Assembly (NCBI GenBank): GCA_027577595.1
Contig: JANBRJ010000075.1
Span: 1 to 64,000, forward strand
Direction: 5' to 3'
From: Coemansia sp. RSA 487
Lineage: Eukaryota; Kickxellomycota; Kickxellomycetes; Kickxellales; Kickxellaceae
DNA: 64,000 bases
Both the position numbers and the translations under genes were made by a program. The notes beneath the pieces are model-generated. The model saw only the letters and a list, made by a program, of their open reading frames with translations, was not told the origin of the DNA and did not search any database. Below are positions 9,431-19,206 of the stretch, piece by piece; the first letter of the stretch is position 1, and each line of letters starts with the position of its first letter.

Positions 9431-10197
9431 TCAGGCATCTGCAGCTAATGTTGTCCTGGAGGTGAACTGCCCACCCGTGTCGCTTTGCTCAACGTGCGTC
9501 TTCGACAGAACCTGCGTCCCCCCAAGCAGCCTTGCAAGTGACTCGGACCCCTGCTTTTGCTTAGATTGCCGATACACTCAAAGGGGGTGCCACCCAGATG
9601 TCTGAGTATTGAGTATTATACGCGCGGTGCCTCTTGGTTAATTCCAGGGAGATGATAGCATCTGAAACACCGTCTTCATTTGTCCACTGCCCCCTTTTTA
9701 AAATAAAACCGCGACGAATGGAGAAAATGTTGACTGTGTCCTGCACCAACCATACTTGGTGATTCGGTCATCATATTCGCTCTCTGCCTTCTTATGGCAG
9801 GCACTGCTGCTGGCTGACTACATATCGCTTGTGCAGTTCTGCGAATTACACCCTTCTTGATTGGTCGGTGCTCGGTATTCAATAGAAGATGCAAGATGTG
9901 ATATAATGTAGCAGATGCGATCATCAAGTGTGTTGTTTTTCTTGCGTGCACCGACCGCGCTTTAGCTTGTTATTTGGCGTTCCACAGCCGCTTTCTTACC
10001 TCGGCCCACTCGCCGCCATTCCACTGCGCATGGCCTATAGCGTCATCTGTATGCATGCTGCTCGGCGGCAATGGTATATATACTGTCGATGGTGCCGATG
10101 CTTTGTCTGACGTCTGTGCTGACTGTGCGGCACTGTATGCATGCTGCTGCTGAAACAGGCTTGGGTGTGGAACTACGTCAAATATGTTACACGACAT
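9431..10197 (-). CDS. Unrecognised protein, proposed four-exon gene
   Basis: No single frame spans this interval, but coding-like pieces join in phase across plausible splice sites. Exon 1 is 10000-10197 (starts MSCNIFDVVPHPSLF, ends NGGEWAE) with a GTAAGA donor. Exon 2 starts at 9817 after TATGTAG (SASSSACHKKAESEYDDRIT). A GTATGG donor and a TTTTAAAAAG acceptor lead to exon 3 (GQWTNEDGVSDAIISLELTK). A last exon gives GSESLARLLGGTQVLS and stops at 9431. The product would be about 155 residues. I do not recognise the family. The last intron would be only about 43 nt, or about 63 nt with another acceptor and a different C-terminus. The alternative is a decayed gene with frame breaks. Confidence 0.4.
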
Positions 10198-11229
10198 TAT
10201 AGCGCTGTATGTTATTCTCCTTGAATGGCGGTGCGAGCTTCCAACGAACGACTATATGGCTGTAATACAATACTGATGCTAGCGTTTTGCAGCAGATGTT
10301 TCCCTTGCGATTTTTGGAATGCAGATACAAGTTACAGGTGGCTTGGGCTGATGGCGTGTGATTTTCCAGAGCTGGAAGGAGATAATAGAAAAACAAACAA
10401 GCAGATGCAACAATGAGATGAAAAGGAAAGATGCTTCCAAAAATTCCAGAGCCTGAAAGAAGCGTGGCTGGGGGTTCTTTTTATATGCCTTTATGAAAGG
10501 GAAGAGCTTTGTGCAATATACAATGTATGTTTCTTTTCACCAAAGCAGTTCAGGGCCCTTGTTGGTTGCCCGTCTCCTTAATTGCCAGCGAATAGAAGCG
10601 CAGCAGCTATGCACATTCAAGTTCGGAGAGGAGACAGCCGCTTCCCTCAGTCGTGATATGCACTGATAAAATGCAGGAAGGGAATGAGGAGAGCAGATTC
10701 TGAACAGAGGTATGCACGGGCAGCGTCTTGTGTGTATGTATGTTTTGAAAATGCAATGCTTTGCTGGCGTGACAGTGATGCGGCAATTGGTGCACTGCAG
10801 CAGCTGCTTGTAATAAATGGGGAGGGGTGAGGAAACCACAAGCACAAAAGAAAAGCGCGTACAAATAAATGTAGAAAGCAAAAGACAAAGCCCACCACCA
10901 AGTTGCCCAGCTTCCCATGTCCATAAGGGTGGGGATGTTTTAGTTTGGAAATGTGCAATTATAGAAATAGGATATGTACAAGCCAGCTCATTTCATCGGA
11001 ATTTCAATTAATATACGATATGAATGCATGTGTTTATGTAACCCAAGCTGTCTATAGTCGCTGTGCGTCCACAATATGGAACACTAGAAAACAGCACTAG
11101 AAAATTGCATATTGAGTGCTGCACAAAGCCAGCATAAATTATGTTCTTGGCTCAATTTCAACAATATTTGTCTACAGAGATATTACTAAATAGAAATTAA
11201 GTAGAATGCCACATTAGCAGTTTGTCACC
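10198..11229. other. Intergenic, no gene recognised
   Basis: A/T-rich flank between the proposed gene at 9431-10197 and the 3' end of the importin gene. Overlapping minus-strand frames at 10537-10958 (about 105 aa each, Cys/His/Leu-rich) show no family resemblance, and three are open at once, so I treat them as chance. Confidence 0.4.
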
Positions 11230-14200
11230 TCAAACATAGGCAGTGCCCTGGAGATTACGACATTTGATAGAAAATTCGTTTACTACTCCCTTTGCCTTGG
11301 CAAACGACCGCGTCCCTACGATGTTCTGCACAAACATACGCTTGGCCGTGCCATCAACATGTTTTGAAGGAAACTCGGGCTGTGACAGCAATTCACCCAG
11401 CCACTGCCGCGTAGTTACCAGGTGGTTCTTCGTCATGGCAAACAAAAGCTCAGAGAGGTTGGGCAGAAGCGACCGCGGATGCGTGCCGCCTATAGCTGCC
11501 AGTGTTGTCCCTAGCCACGCAGCCCCGTACTCATTCCACAGGGCTCCAAGCAGCTCCACCGCCGCCTGGCGTCTTGTATCACTGCTACTGCTATTGCTGG
11601 AAAGGCGAATTAGCGCGGTCAAAAAGTACGCTGTCGGCTTCAGCGCAAGACGGTTAGGAATCGATAGTGCCTGCAAGCTGAGGTCGCAGAGCCTTGCGAT
11701 GGACGCCTGCTCCAGGTTTGTGAAAAGCTCCGGTCGCGTCTGCAAAACACGCGTACACAGATCAAACACGTACTCGTTGATGACAGGCTGCTGTTCAATG
11801 GCCGTTGCCAGCGTGTCTGCCTCTCGTGAAATGCCAAAGTAGATGTCGTCGATCAAGCGCGTCAAAACAGCTCCAAGCATCCGATCGGCTTCGTCGGTGT
11901 TCGTCCTCGCTAGCTGCCAGCTATTTTCCTTTGTTGAAAACACCGTGACAAGCTGAGATATACACTGCAGAAAGACAGGACACTGATCCGACCACCGACT
12001 GCCGAGCACAGTCGTCCCAGCCATTCCTTCACTTCGTGCCACCGTTGTGTTCCAAGCACTCCCAACAAGGGCCAAAACATCTCCAAAGCCAAAAGCGAGT
12101 GCATGTGGTCCGCGTCTGGCAGAGTTGTTGATAATCGATAGCATGCACTCCACAAGGCAGTCGTCGACCTGGGTCATATGGGTTTGTGCATCTCGCGGCC
12201 AAACTGGCATCACAAAAACGCGGTTCATCAGCTCCAGCAGGGTCGCGCGGAACTCCTGCAGTACCCTAGCATTGTGGTAGCATTGGGCTGCATGTGTCAA
12301 TGCTGCAGTTGCCTCTGCATCGCCAACAAGTGCGGTTTCCTCAACGTCATCCGAAAACTGAAGCCCGCGGGCCAACGAGTCCACCAGGCGAAGGTTGTTG
12401 AGAAAGGGCGCTGTATATGGCTCTAGATCACAGAGAGAGGTTCCGCTTGGTGCGTTTTCCAGCAGCGATGCGCTCTTGCTCAGCACCTCTACAAGTGCGG
12501 AAATGAGCGGAACTAGAGACTCGACCTGCTTGTCCGGATGCTGCGCCGCAGTCACCTCTGCAACCGACTCAAAGATGCGCTGCTGCTCGCGCAAAGGCAC
12601 CGAGTTTCCAGCTAAAAGAACCTCGCGCGCAAGAAGAACCATGCTCCCCGACGCCTCGGTAAGCTGCTCGCGACAGCTATCGCAGATCCTGCGGAAGGCA
12701 GCCACCGCTGTCTGAACCAGTCCTGGCTGGCTCAGGCTCGAGGTGACACACGGAACAGCGACAGGGAGAAGCTCAGGATGGCTTTTCCACCACTCGCCGT
12801 ACGCGCCGATCAGCGAGAGAATGGATGTTTTGATTGACGCAAGGCCCCACTGTGCTGTGCGGTTGTCGTCTCCAACGCTTGCCTGAAGGACAGGCATGAA
12901 GCTTTGCGTCAGCACATCTGCTGAAAACAAGCGCGGAAGGAACGTCGACTCGGACTCGGGCACAGCCTCGCCGATGCTCTTCAGAGCAAACAGCAGAGCC
13001 TCGAGCCCTTGCCAGCTTTCCAATGTGAATGTGCCCATGCTGTTAATCGACTCGTCGACAAGCATCGAGAGCATATCTTGGCGCAGCACATAGTACGCGT
13101 TGAGCAGCGCATCCGCCACCTCTCGCCGATATCCGATGAACCTTTCCTTCTCCTCCTTGTCTGCGTCCATCCACACATCCGTCGGCGGGTACGTGCATTT
13201 GGACACCAATATCTTGAGAAGCTCAATGTACACCTGCTTGACTATCGTCTGTGTCCCTGCCGCCTTTTGCGCCAGCTCTGGATCGTCCTCTGATTCATAC
13301 ATAAAGTCCACCAGCGCTTCTTGCAGCAAGTACCAAAAGTTCAGCGGCTGGTCGCTGACATCCTCATCGATTCCATGGTAGCCTGGGAACCGGCTCAGCG
13401 CGAGCATTATCTGCAGAAATGTGTTTACGTGTTCCGATAGCTGTGGATCGGTCATTTTTTGTATTATAAACTCGGTGTAGGTCTCGCCAAAGGATACAAG
13501 CATCGAGCCCCACTGCAGCGCACACTGGTCGTTCTTGTCTGCAATGCATTGCTTGAACACGTTTGAGATCCATGGCTGTCCAATTCTCTCGAGAACAAGT
13601 GTGCCGACCGTCTTTGCGTATTTTGACGCTATATTCATATTGCTGGTCATATCGTCTAGCGCTGCTGTCGCTGCGCCGACCTCATCGTCGTCCACAGCAA
13701 TGCCGCCGTTCAGCTGGTAAGCTGCCATCACCTCAAGCTGCTGCAGACCCAGATCAAGAAGCGACACAAACAGCGTGTCTCCAGATACGCCAAACTGTAA
13801 CCACTGGAGGATCGCCTTCCAAGCACGTGCTCGCCACGTCGGGCTCTGACCAACACGCACAGCAAACTCGGGCGCATTTGCGACTGCAGGCGAACCAGGG
13901 AGACCGCGCACGACGCTGGTAAGGATATCAAGGACGCAGGGCAGCGAATCCTTGGTGTCCTGGATAAGTTTTGCGTGTTGGGTGAGGGCAATCGCCGTCC
14001 GGTTCAGCTCCTCAGGAAACAGCTCCAAAAGGTCAATAATTGCATGCCCGGCGCATTCTACATTTTTCCCTGCTTCCGCTACACGCTCTTGGATCTCGTC
14101 AATTGCTGATGGCAGAAAGTTGCACCAGACATCTGGCACCGTGTGCAGCGCATAGGTGGAAAGAGCCTGGTTAACCTTGCTTAACACATTCAATGGTGCA

Positions 14201-14475
14201 TCGCTCTGATCGACTACCAGCCGGATTAGCTCGCTGCGCAGGGCGTTCTGGCGCTCCTCGTCAAGCGTGGCCCAGTCTCTGGCAATTTTCACTTGTAATG
14301 TGTGTGCGCCAAAGAAGCGGCAGTTCACATTGTCCGACACAAGCAAGTCAAATGCAAACTGCCAGGCATTTTGCTGCTTTTGGAATTGCGGGAGTGCCTG
14401 TAATGCCTCTTGTGTCGGCACGCTGAGAGCCTGTGCAAACGATTGCAAGTCGATGCCTTCAAGGGTCATGAGCAT
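11230..14475 (-). CDS. KAP122: Importin-13 / Kap122-type karyopherin-beta
   Basis: A single 1081-residue frame, the same size as yeast Kap122/Pdr6. The N-terminus fits an importin-beta N-terminal domain of the IPO13/TNPO3 class: NAWQFAFDLLVS, then CRFFGAHTLQVKIARDW, then a helical repeat ending in PDVWCNFLPSAI. The rest is alpha-helical HEAT repeats. FRRICDSCREQL at about 590-600 matches a conserved IPO13/transportin-3 segment. Such proteins carry cargo across the nuclear pore under Ran-GTP control. Start is at 14475, or the second ATG at 14469. The exact orthology (Kap122 versus Mtr10/TNPO3) is inferred from the N-terminal match and length. Confidence 0.8.
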   Translation of the reverse strand: MLMTLEGIDLQSFAQALSVPTQEALQALPQFQKQQNAWQFAFDLLVSDNVNCRFFGAHTLQVKIARDWATLDEERQNALRSELIRLVVDQSDAPLNVLSKVNQALSTYALHTVPDVWCNFLPSAIDEIQERVAEAGKNVECAGHAIIDLLELFPEELNRTAIALTQHAKLIQDTKDSLPCVLDILTSVVRGLPGSPAVANAPEFAVRVGQSPTWRARAWKAILQWLQFGVSGDTLFVSLLDLGLQQLEVMAAYQLNGGIAVDDDEVGAATAALDDMTSNMNIASKYAKTVGTLVLERIGQPWISNVFKQCIADKNDQCALQWGSMLVSFGETYTEFIIQKMTDPQLSEHVNTFLQIMLALSRFPGYHGIDEDVSDQPLNFWYLLQEALVDFMYESEDDPELAQKAAGTQTIVKQVYIELLKILVSKCTYPPTDVWMDADKEEKERFIGYRREVADALLNAYYVLRQDMLSMLVDESINSMGTFTLESWQGLEALLFALKSIGEAVPESESTFLPRLFSADVLTQSFMPVLQASVGDDNRTAQWGLASIKTSILSLIGAYGEWWKSHPELLPVAVPCVTSSLSQPGLVQTAVAAFRRICDSCREQLTEASGSMVLLAREVLLAGNSVPLREQQRIFESVAEVTAAQHPDKQVESLVPLISALVEVLSKSASLLENAPSGTSLCDLEPYTAPFLNNLRLVDSLARGLQFSDDVEETALVGDAEATAALTHAAQCYHNARVLQEFRATLLELMNRVFVMPVWPRDAQTHMTQVDDCLVECMLSIINNSARRGPHALAFGFGDVLALVGSAWNTTVARSEGMAGTTVLGSRWSDQCPVFLQCISQLVTVFSTKENSWQLARTNTDEADRMLGAVLTRLIDDIYFGISREADTLATAIEQQPVINEYVFDLCTRVLQTRPELFTNLEQASIARLCDLSLQALSIPNRLALKPTAYFLTALIRLSSNSSSSDTRRQAAVELLGALWNEYGAAWLGTTLAAIGGTHPRSLLPNLSELLFAMTKNHLVTTRQWLGELLSQPEFPSKHVDGTAKRMFVQNIVGTRSFAKAKGVVNEFSIKCRNLQGTAYV

Positions 14476-14994
14476 GTGGAATAAAAAATACTGTACGCGA
14501 TATGTCTGCTATCGAGGATGCAACGTTTCTGGAGAATATGGAATAGAAAAGTACAGTGTCTAAATTACCAGTGAATAAGAGGTCAATTATCACACACGCA
14601 TTCGTGTGAAAAAGGAAAGAATTCAAACTATCCAGTCAAAGTTAAAGTTACCAAGCCTTGCACGCGTCAAGCAGAGATTAATTTTGGCGTCTTTTCAAAG
14701 CCTTCTAGATGCTGATCTACTGATTCGGGGAGTTTTTACGATAAGCTTGTTTGCTGCTTGTAAATAAAAAAAGCGGTATTACTTGTTTTTTTCTTTCTTC
14801 TTTTCTTGCATATTTGTTTTTTTGTTCTATTTGCCACAACAATTTTCGTACGTCTTACTGCTTTCTATAGGCATTTTTTCTAGTGAGCGAGAAAAAAATA
14901 GAATAGTTCTTGTGCAGACGCATTCCACTAAAAGAGCTTGAAAAACAAAACAGTAACACCGTTGGTAGTTTCTATCGCTGTAAAAAAAATACAC
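14476..14994. promoter_or_regulatory. Divergent promoter region, importin gene / YAH1
   Basis: 519 bp between divergent start codons. Poly-T and C/T tracts at 14760-14825 precede the ferredoxin gene. No specific site is assigned and no ORF is present. Confidence 0.4.
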
Positions 14995-15540
14995 ATGCTT
15001 CGCACAGTTGTCAGACACACGGGAATGCAACATAAACTCACAGGCCCAGTAAGGCATATCGCATCAGCAGCTAGAAAAATGTCTATGCTGAGTCTGACAG
15101 CTGGTCGAGCAGCTGCTCTTCGCGCCCAGAACCGGGTATCGGTGCAGCGTACAGCACCATTCAGTGTACTGGCACCCGTCGCAAAGCAGATCACAGTGAC
15201 TTTCATAGAACCTGATGGTGCAGAGATCGAGGCTACTGGCGAAGAGGGAACAAACCTAATGGAGCTTGCACACGAGAACGATGTCGATCTTGAAGGCGCA
15301 TGTGAGGGAGCGTGTGCTTGCTCGACCTGCCACGTGATTCTTGATGACAAGATCTATGACGAACTCCCGGAACCAAGTGACGAGGAGAACGACATGCTTG
15401 ATCTAGCATTCGGTCTTACGGATACTTCTCGCTTGGGCTGTCAAGTCGAGCTGACAGCTGAGATGGAGGGCATGCGGATCAAGCTTCCGTCAGCTACTCG
15501 TAACTTTTATGTGGATGGCGCCAAACCTGCACACCACTGA
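14995..15540 (+). CDS. YAH1: Mitochondrial [2Fe-2S] ferredoxin (adrenodoxin type)
   Basis: 181 residues from the ATG at 14995. The first ~60 residues are basic, Ser/Ala-rich and lack acidic residues, as expected of a mitochondrial presequence. The mature part begins near KQITVTFIEPDG. The cluster ligands are visible as CEGACACSTC (Cys-x5-Cys-x2-Cys) with the fourth in RLGCQVEL, and the acidic partner-binding helix follows (DELPEPSDEENDMLDLAFGL). It passes electrons from ferredoxin reductase to Fe-S cluster assembly and haem A / coenzyme Q synthesis in the matrix. The next gene starts 291 bp downstream on the same strand. Confidence 0.95.
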   Translation: MLRTVVRHTGMQHKLTGPVRHIASAARKMSMLSLTAGRAAALRAQNRVSVQRTAPFSVLAPVAKQITVTFIEPDGAEIEATGEEGTNLMELAHENDVDLEGACEGACACSTCHVILDDKIYDELPEPSDEENDMLDLAFGLTDTSRLGCQVELTAEMEGMRIKLPSATRNFYVDGAKPAHH

Positions 15541-15831
15541 ACTACGTTGCTCGTTGAGCCAAGAAAGAGTAGATCTACCTAATACCTTATTAAAAATACA
15601 CAAAATCGCTAACGATTATCTTTTGTACAACACTTTCAACACAGGAAAGCTGCCAATTCAAAAACGAACAACGCCTGCGCAAGAACCATAAACTGAGAAA
15701 CTTCGTGTGCAGCTATGATGGTTTAAATCTTAAATCGCAAAAAAATTGGAAAATGCTCTTTCAATTTATGACGTTTCCGTTATTTGCCTCTCTAGGTCAG
15801 TATTTACCCAATTTCTATTTAGTGCATAGCC

Positions 15832-17916
15832 ATGTCGCAGACGGCTGCCGATTCAAAGTCCAAAACAGCAAAGATTTTGGTAGTTGGCTCGGTAAACGGC
15901 CACCTTGCGGAATTCTTTGCCAAAATCAAAAAGCTCGATGCCAAGCATGGGCCTTTCTCCTTTCTTTTGATTTCAGGAAATCTTTTTGGTTGCGATGCAG
16001 ATTCCGAAAGGGACGTCGATATGCTCCTCAAGGACGAAATAACCGTGCCAATAATGACATATGCTCTTGTGGGCGACAGGAGACTCCCAGAACGTATAGA
16101 GACGAGAGCAGGTACACAGTCGGGTGAGATATGCAACAATATTGTCATGCTTAGCGGGCATGGTGTGCTACAGACGAGCGAAGGCCTCAGGATTGCATAC
16201 ATTGGCGGAAGATACATTGGACAGGTTCAGGCAGAGCTAAAGAACAGAAATGGGTGCGGAGATTCTGAACAGGGCGATAGTACAAATACTGCCAACGAAC
16301 ACCACGATGCAGCTTCTGATATGGATGGCTCTATCAAAAGCAAAGAGGACAAGCAGAAGGGTCCTTCTGCGGACAACAGCGACCTTGTTTCATTCGATCG
16401 TGCTGCAATCTCCAGTTTGGTCACTCGCGTGGCTACAGAAAACGAGAAGGCATTCCACAAAACCATGGCGCAGCCAAGTATTGACATTCTACTGACATAC
16501 GACTGGCCATATGGCGTTGTTCTGACAAACAGCTTATCGTCGAAGGAGGGCTCAGATGGGGTAGCTACGGTTTCAGCATCCAACAAAATATCCAATCTTT
16601 CTGCGCTCATTATGCCGCGGTATCACTTTGCAGCCGGAGAGGGCTTATTCTATGAACGGCTTCCATGGAAATACAGCGACCGAATCAAGGTTGGTCGCGG
16701 ATCAGAAGAAGCCTTGCATTTTACGCGATTCATTGGATTGGGCGCAGCAGGCGACTCAAAACACGGGAAGCAAAGATGGTTCTATGCGATGAATGCTGTG
16801 CCACTGCAGTTGGCTAGCCAGGGCAGTGCTGCACCGTCCGGAGCCCCGAGCAATTGCACACCAAATCCGCTCCACCGGTTTTCCAAGTTTAATGCGACTC
16901 TCGACACCAAAAACCTCTCAAGAGCGCTTTTGCACATCGACATATCCGGTGGGTCTGACGATCGTAACGCGGTTGGCAGCAAGCAGAGCAAAAGACCGCC
17001 ACCACCTCTGAGCTACATCTGCCATGGCTGCAGCCAGCCTGGGCACTGGATAGGCGACTGTCCTACCAGAGACCAGCAGCAAAATAAGCGGCAACGCACT
17101 GATGATAAGCCTCCTCCGGGATACAAGTGCCACCAGTGCAAGCAGTCAGGACACTGGCGGGCCGACTGCACATCGGCTGACAATGGAGGAGGCACAGCAG
17201 CTGTAGCCGATGCACAAGCAAGCTGCTGGTTCTGTTTGGCTAATCCCGATGTAGACCAAAACTTGATGGTGGCGATAGGCGATGAGGCATATGTGGCAAT
17301 GGCCAAGGGCGCACTCGTTGTGAGTGGCGATAAGTCTCAGAGATTCCAGCACCAAAAAAGTCCGGTTCCGGGTGGCGCCCATGTGTTGGTTGTACCGATA
17401 GTGCATACAGATAGCTTGCGCCGTGTGCGAGAAAGCGCCGACGACACAGACACAAGCCTCTGCACGGAGATTGACAAGTGGATGGATGCAATAACAGCAC
17501 TGTTTGCAGAGCACGACTGTGTGCCGCTGGCATTTGAGACCTGTAGATGTCTGCCCCACGTACATACCACAGTCCAGATGATCCCGATTCCAAAGGCAAA
17601 AGCAGCAGAGGTGCGACCAATGCTCGAGAAAATATGTGCTAGCGATAGACTACGCATCGAGGACAGCTACCCCAGCAGCACAACCGCTGGGTACTTTACA
17701 GTCAGTGATCCTGGCAATAGCGGAAAGCCGCTTTTTGTGCACATTCCACCAAAAACGAAAAGATTCAACCTTCAGCTTGGGCGCAAGCTTGCAGCCCAGA
17801 TTCTGGGCATTCCCGAGCGCGAGGATTGGAGGCAGTGTATCGTTTCCGAGGAAATCGAAGCGAGCGAGCGGGACAAGTTCATTTCTGCCTTTTCCAAGCA
17901 CGACTTTACTCGGTAG
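15832..17916 (+). CDS. CWF19L1/Drn1-like spliceosome and lariat-debranching factor
   Basis: 694 residues in one exon. The N-terminus (KILVVGSVNGHLAEFFAKI, then FSFLLISGNLFG) is the metallophosphoesterase-like domain of CWF19L1/Drn1. Two CCHC zinc knuckles follow: CHGCSQPGHWIGDC at about 397-410 and CHQCKQSGHWRADC at about 433-446. The CwfJ C-terminal domain 1 starts at about 462 (SCWFCLANPDVDQN, then GGAHVLVVPI) and carries a HIT-like HVHTTVQ motif. CwfJ domain 2 closes the protein (LFVHIPP, then AAQILGIPEREDWRQC). Drn1 partners Dbr1 in turning over intron lariats. The start ATG at 15832 is well placed. Strong family match. Confidence 0.9.
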   Translation: MSQTAADSKSKTAKILVVGSVNGHLAEFFAKIKKLDAKHGPFSFLLISGNLFGCDADSERDVDMLLKDEITVPIMTYALVGDRRLPERIETRAGTQSGEICNNIVMLSGHGVLQTSEGLRIAYIGGRYIGQVQAELKNRNGCGDSEQGDSTNTANEHHDAASDMDGSIKSKEDKQKGPSADNSDLVSFDRAAISSLVTRVATENEKAFHKTMAQPSIDILLTYDWPYGVVLTNSLSSKEGSDGVATVSASNKISNLSALIMPRYHFAAGEGLFYERLPWKYSDRIKVGRGSEEALHFTRFIGLGAAGDSKHGKQRWFYAMNAVPLQLASQGSAAPSGAPSNCTPNPLHRFSKFNATLDTKNLSRALLHIDISGGSDDRNAVGSKQSKRPPPPLSYICHGCSQPGHWIGDCPTRDQQQNKRQRTDDKPPPGYKCHQCKQSGHWRADCTSADNGGGTAAVADAQASCWFCLANPDVDQNLMVAIGDEAYVAMAKGALVVSGDKSQRFQHQKSPVPGGAHVLVVPIVHTDSLRRVRESADDTDTSLCTEIDKWMDAITALFAEHDCVPLAFETCRCLPHVHTTVQMIPIPKAKAAEVRPMLEKICASDRLRIEDSYPSSTTAGYFTVSDPGNSGKPLFVHIPPKTKRFNLQLGRKLAAQILGIPEREDWRQCIVSEEIEASERDKFISAFSKHDFTR

Positions 17917-19206
17917 ATGCTAATGCCTCTGCCTTTCTTTTCATCGGATGTTTAGAGTCTCTTTTCCCGTTATCGCTTCTTTGCGTGTAGCTAGCTCTCT
18001 TTCTCGCACTCTATTCGTTTTCTAAAGCCCATTTTGGTTCCACTCGTTCTTTTTTTGCTCGGGCGTGCATGATCTTTATGTATAGTTTATCTGAACTCCA
18101 TGTTGACATCCCTGCATCTCAGCTATTGTTGCTCTTTTTCAAACGTCATTCACGACACGGTACCTGATGCAGTCACACGTATGCCACTATTTTTGTCGCG
18201 CGTATCATCAGCTGCAGCTTTATTGCTTTGGTCTAAAAATAAACTGCAGTGCCTTTCATCAAGTCTGCAGCATCGCTTGTCTTTCCCGCAGCACCACCCA
18301 TTTTTATTCTTTTTTTAGTCTTGCAGGAATTTGGCATTTGATCCATCTTGCCGAATGTTATGTAAGGTACGCAGTATGGAACAAGCAAAGGAGCCAAGCC
18401 GTGCTTCCAAATCCATGCGGCAGTGTGGATCCATCGTGCAGTATGCCGTTCCAGATCATTCTGCATTTGTAACTATGCAAGCACTCTTGGTTTTACTAAT
18501 GCACACAACTGTATAGTAATTTTTTCGCAAATACACTATAGCTTATGTAAGTGCAAGTAATCAATTGTGTTTCCTTGCTGCGGTTGTTGTCCCACATCAA
18601 CAATTCATACTGAGTTTGTGTTTTGCTTAAAGAAAATAATGTATCAAGCAATTGTGCTTGCAATAAAGTATCCGAGCAGGCATCTTTTTTTAGAACCATG
18701 CGCAGGTGGCAAGGACACCAGCGTTGTCAATGCCTTCATTGTTCCTGCAATTTTTCCCTGACCCCCGCCGGCAATTTCAGAATGTGTCTTCCCAAAAACA
18801 AGACTTTTAGAGCAGGTACAGTCAATGTAATGTGTATTTTTACACATCTGCATTTAGAACGCTCCGCGTGAATGCCGCCCATGTCAAACTGCTATCATCC
18901 AGCATCCTGCATCGCACCAACACTTGCATTTGTTTGATGTTGGGCATTTGTGTGTCTATGAATAGCACGAAACACGGCATTCCTGGGAGTGACCTGAGAT
19001 GTATAAATTCGACACTTGTGCCTTGCTCTACCATCTTTCAAATTTTTTCTTCACACTCGGAACATTGCCGACTTTCTCTTTATTCTTGCTTGCTTGCTAG
19101 CTAATTTCTTTCCAGAATAATTTATACCATTTCCATCTATTTGGATTTTCTACAGTTCCTTTATATCTTTTAAAAGAATTTACAGCCTTATTAAAAAAAG
19201 CAGCCA
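17917..19206. other. Long upstream region of the secreted repeat protein gene
   Basis: 1.29 kb without a credible ORF. A TATAAA at 19002-19007 lies about 200 bp before the next start codon, with C/T-rich sequence after it (19030-19100), a plausible core promoter. The length of this region suits a regulated cell-surface gene. Nothing else is recognised. Confidence 0.4.
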
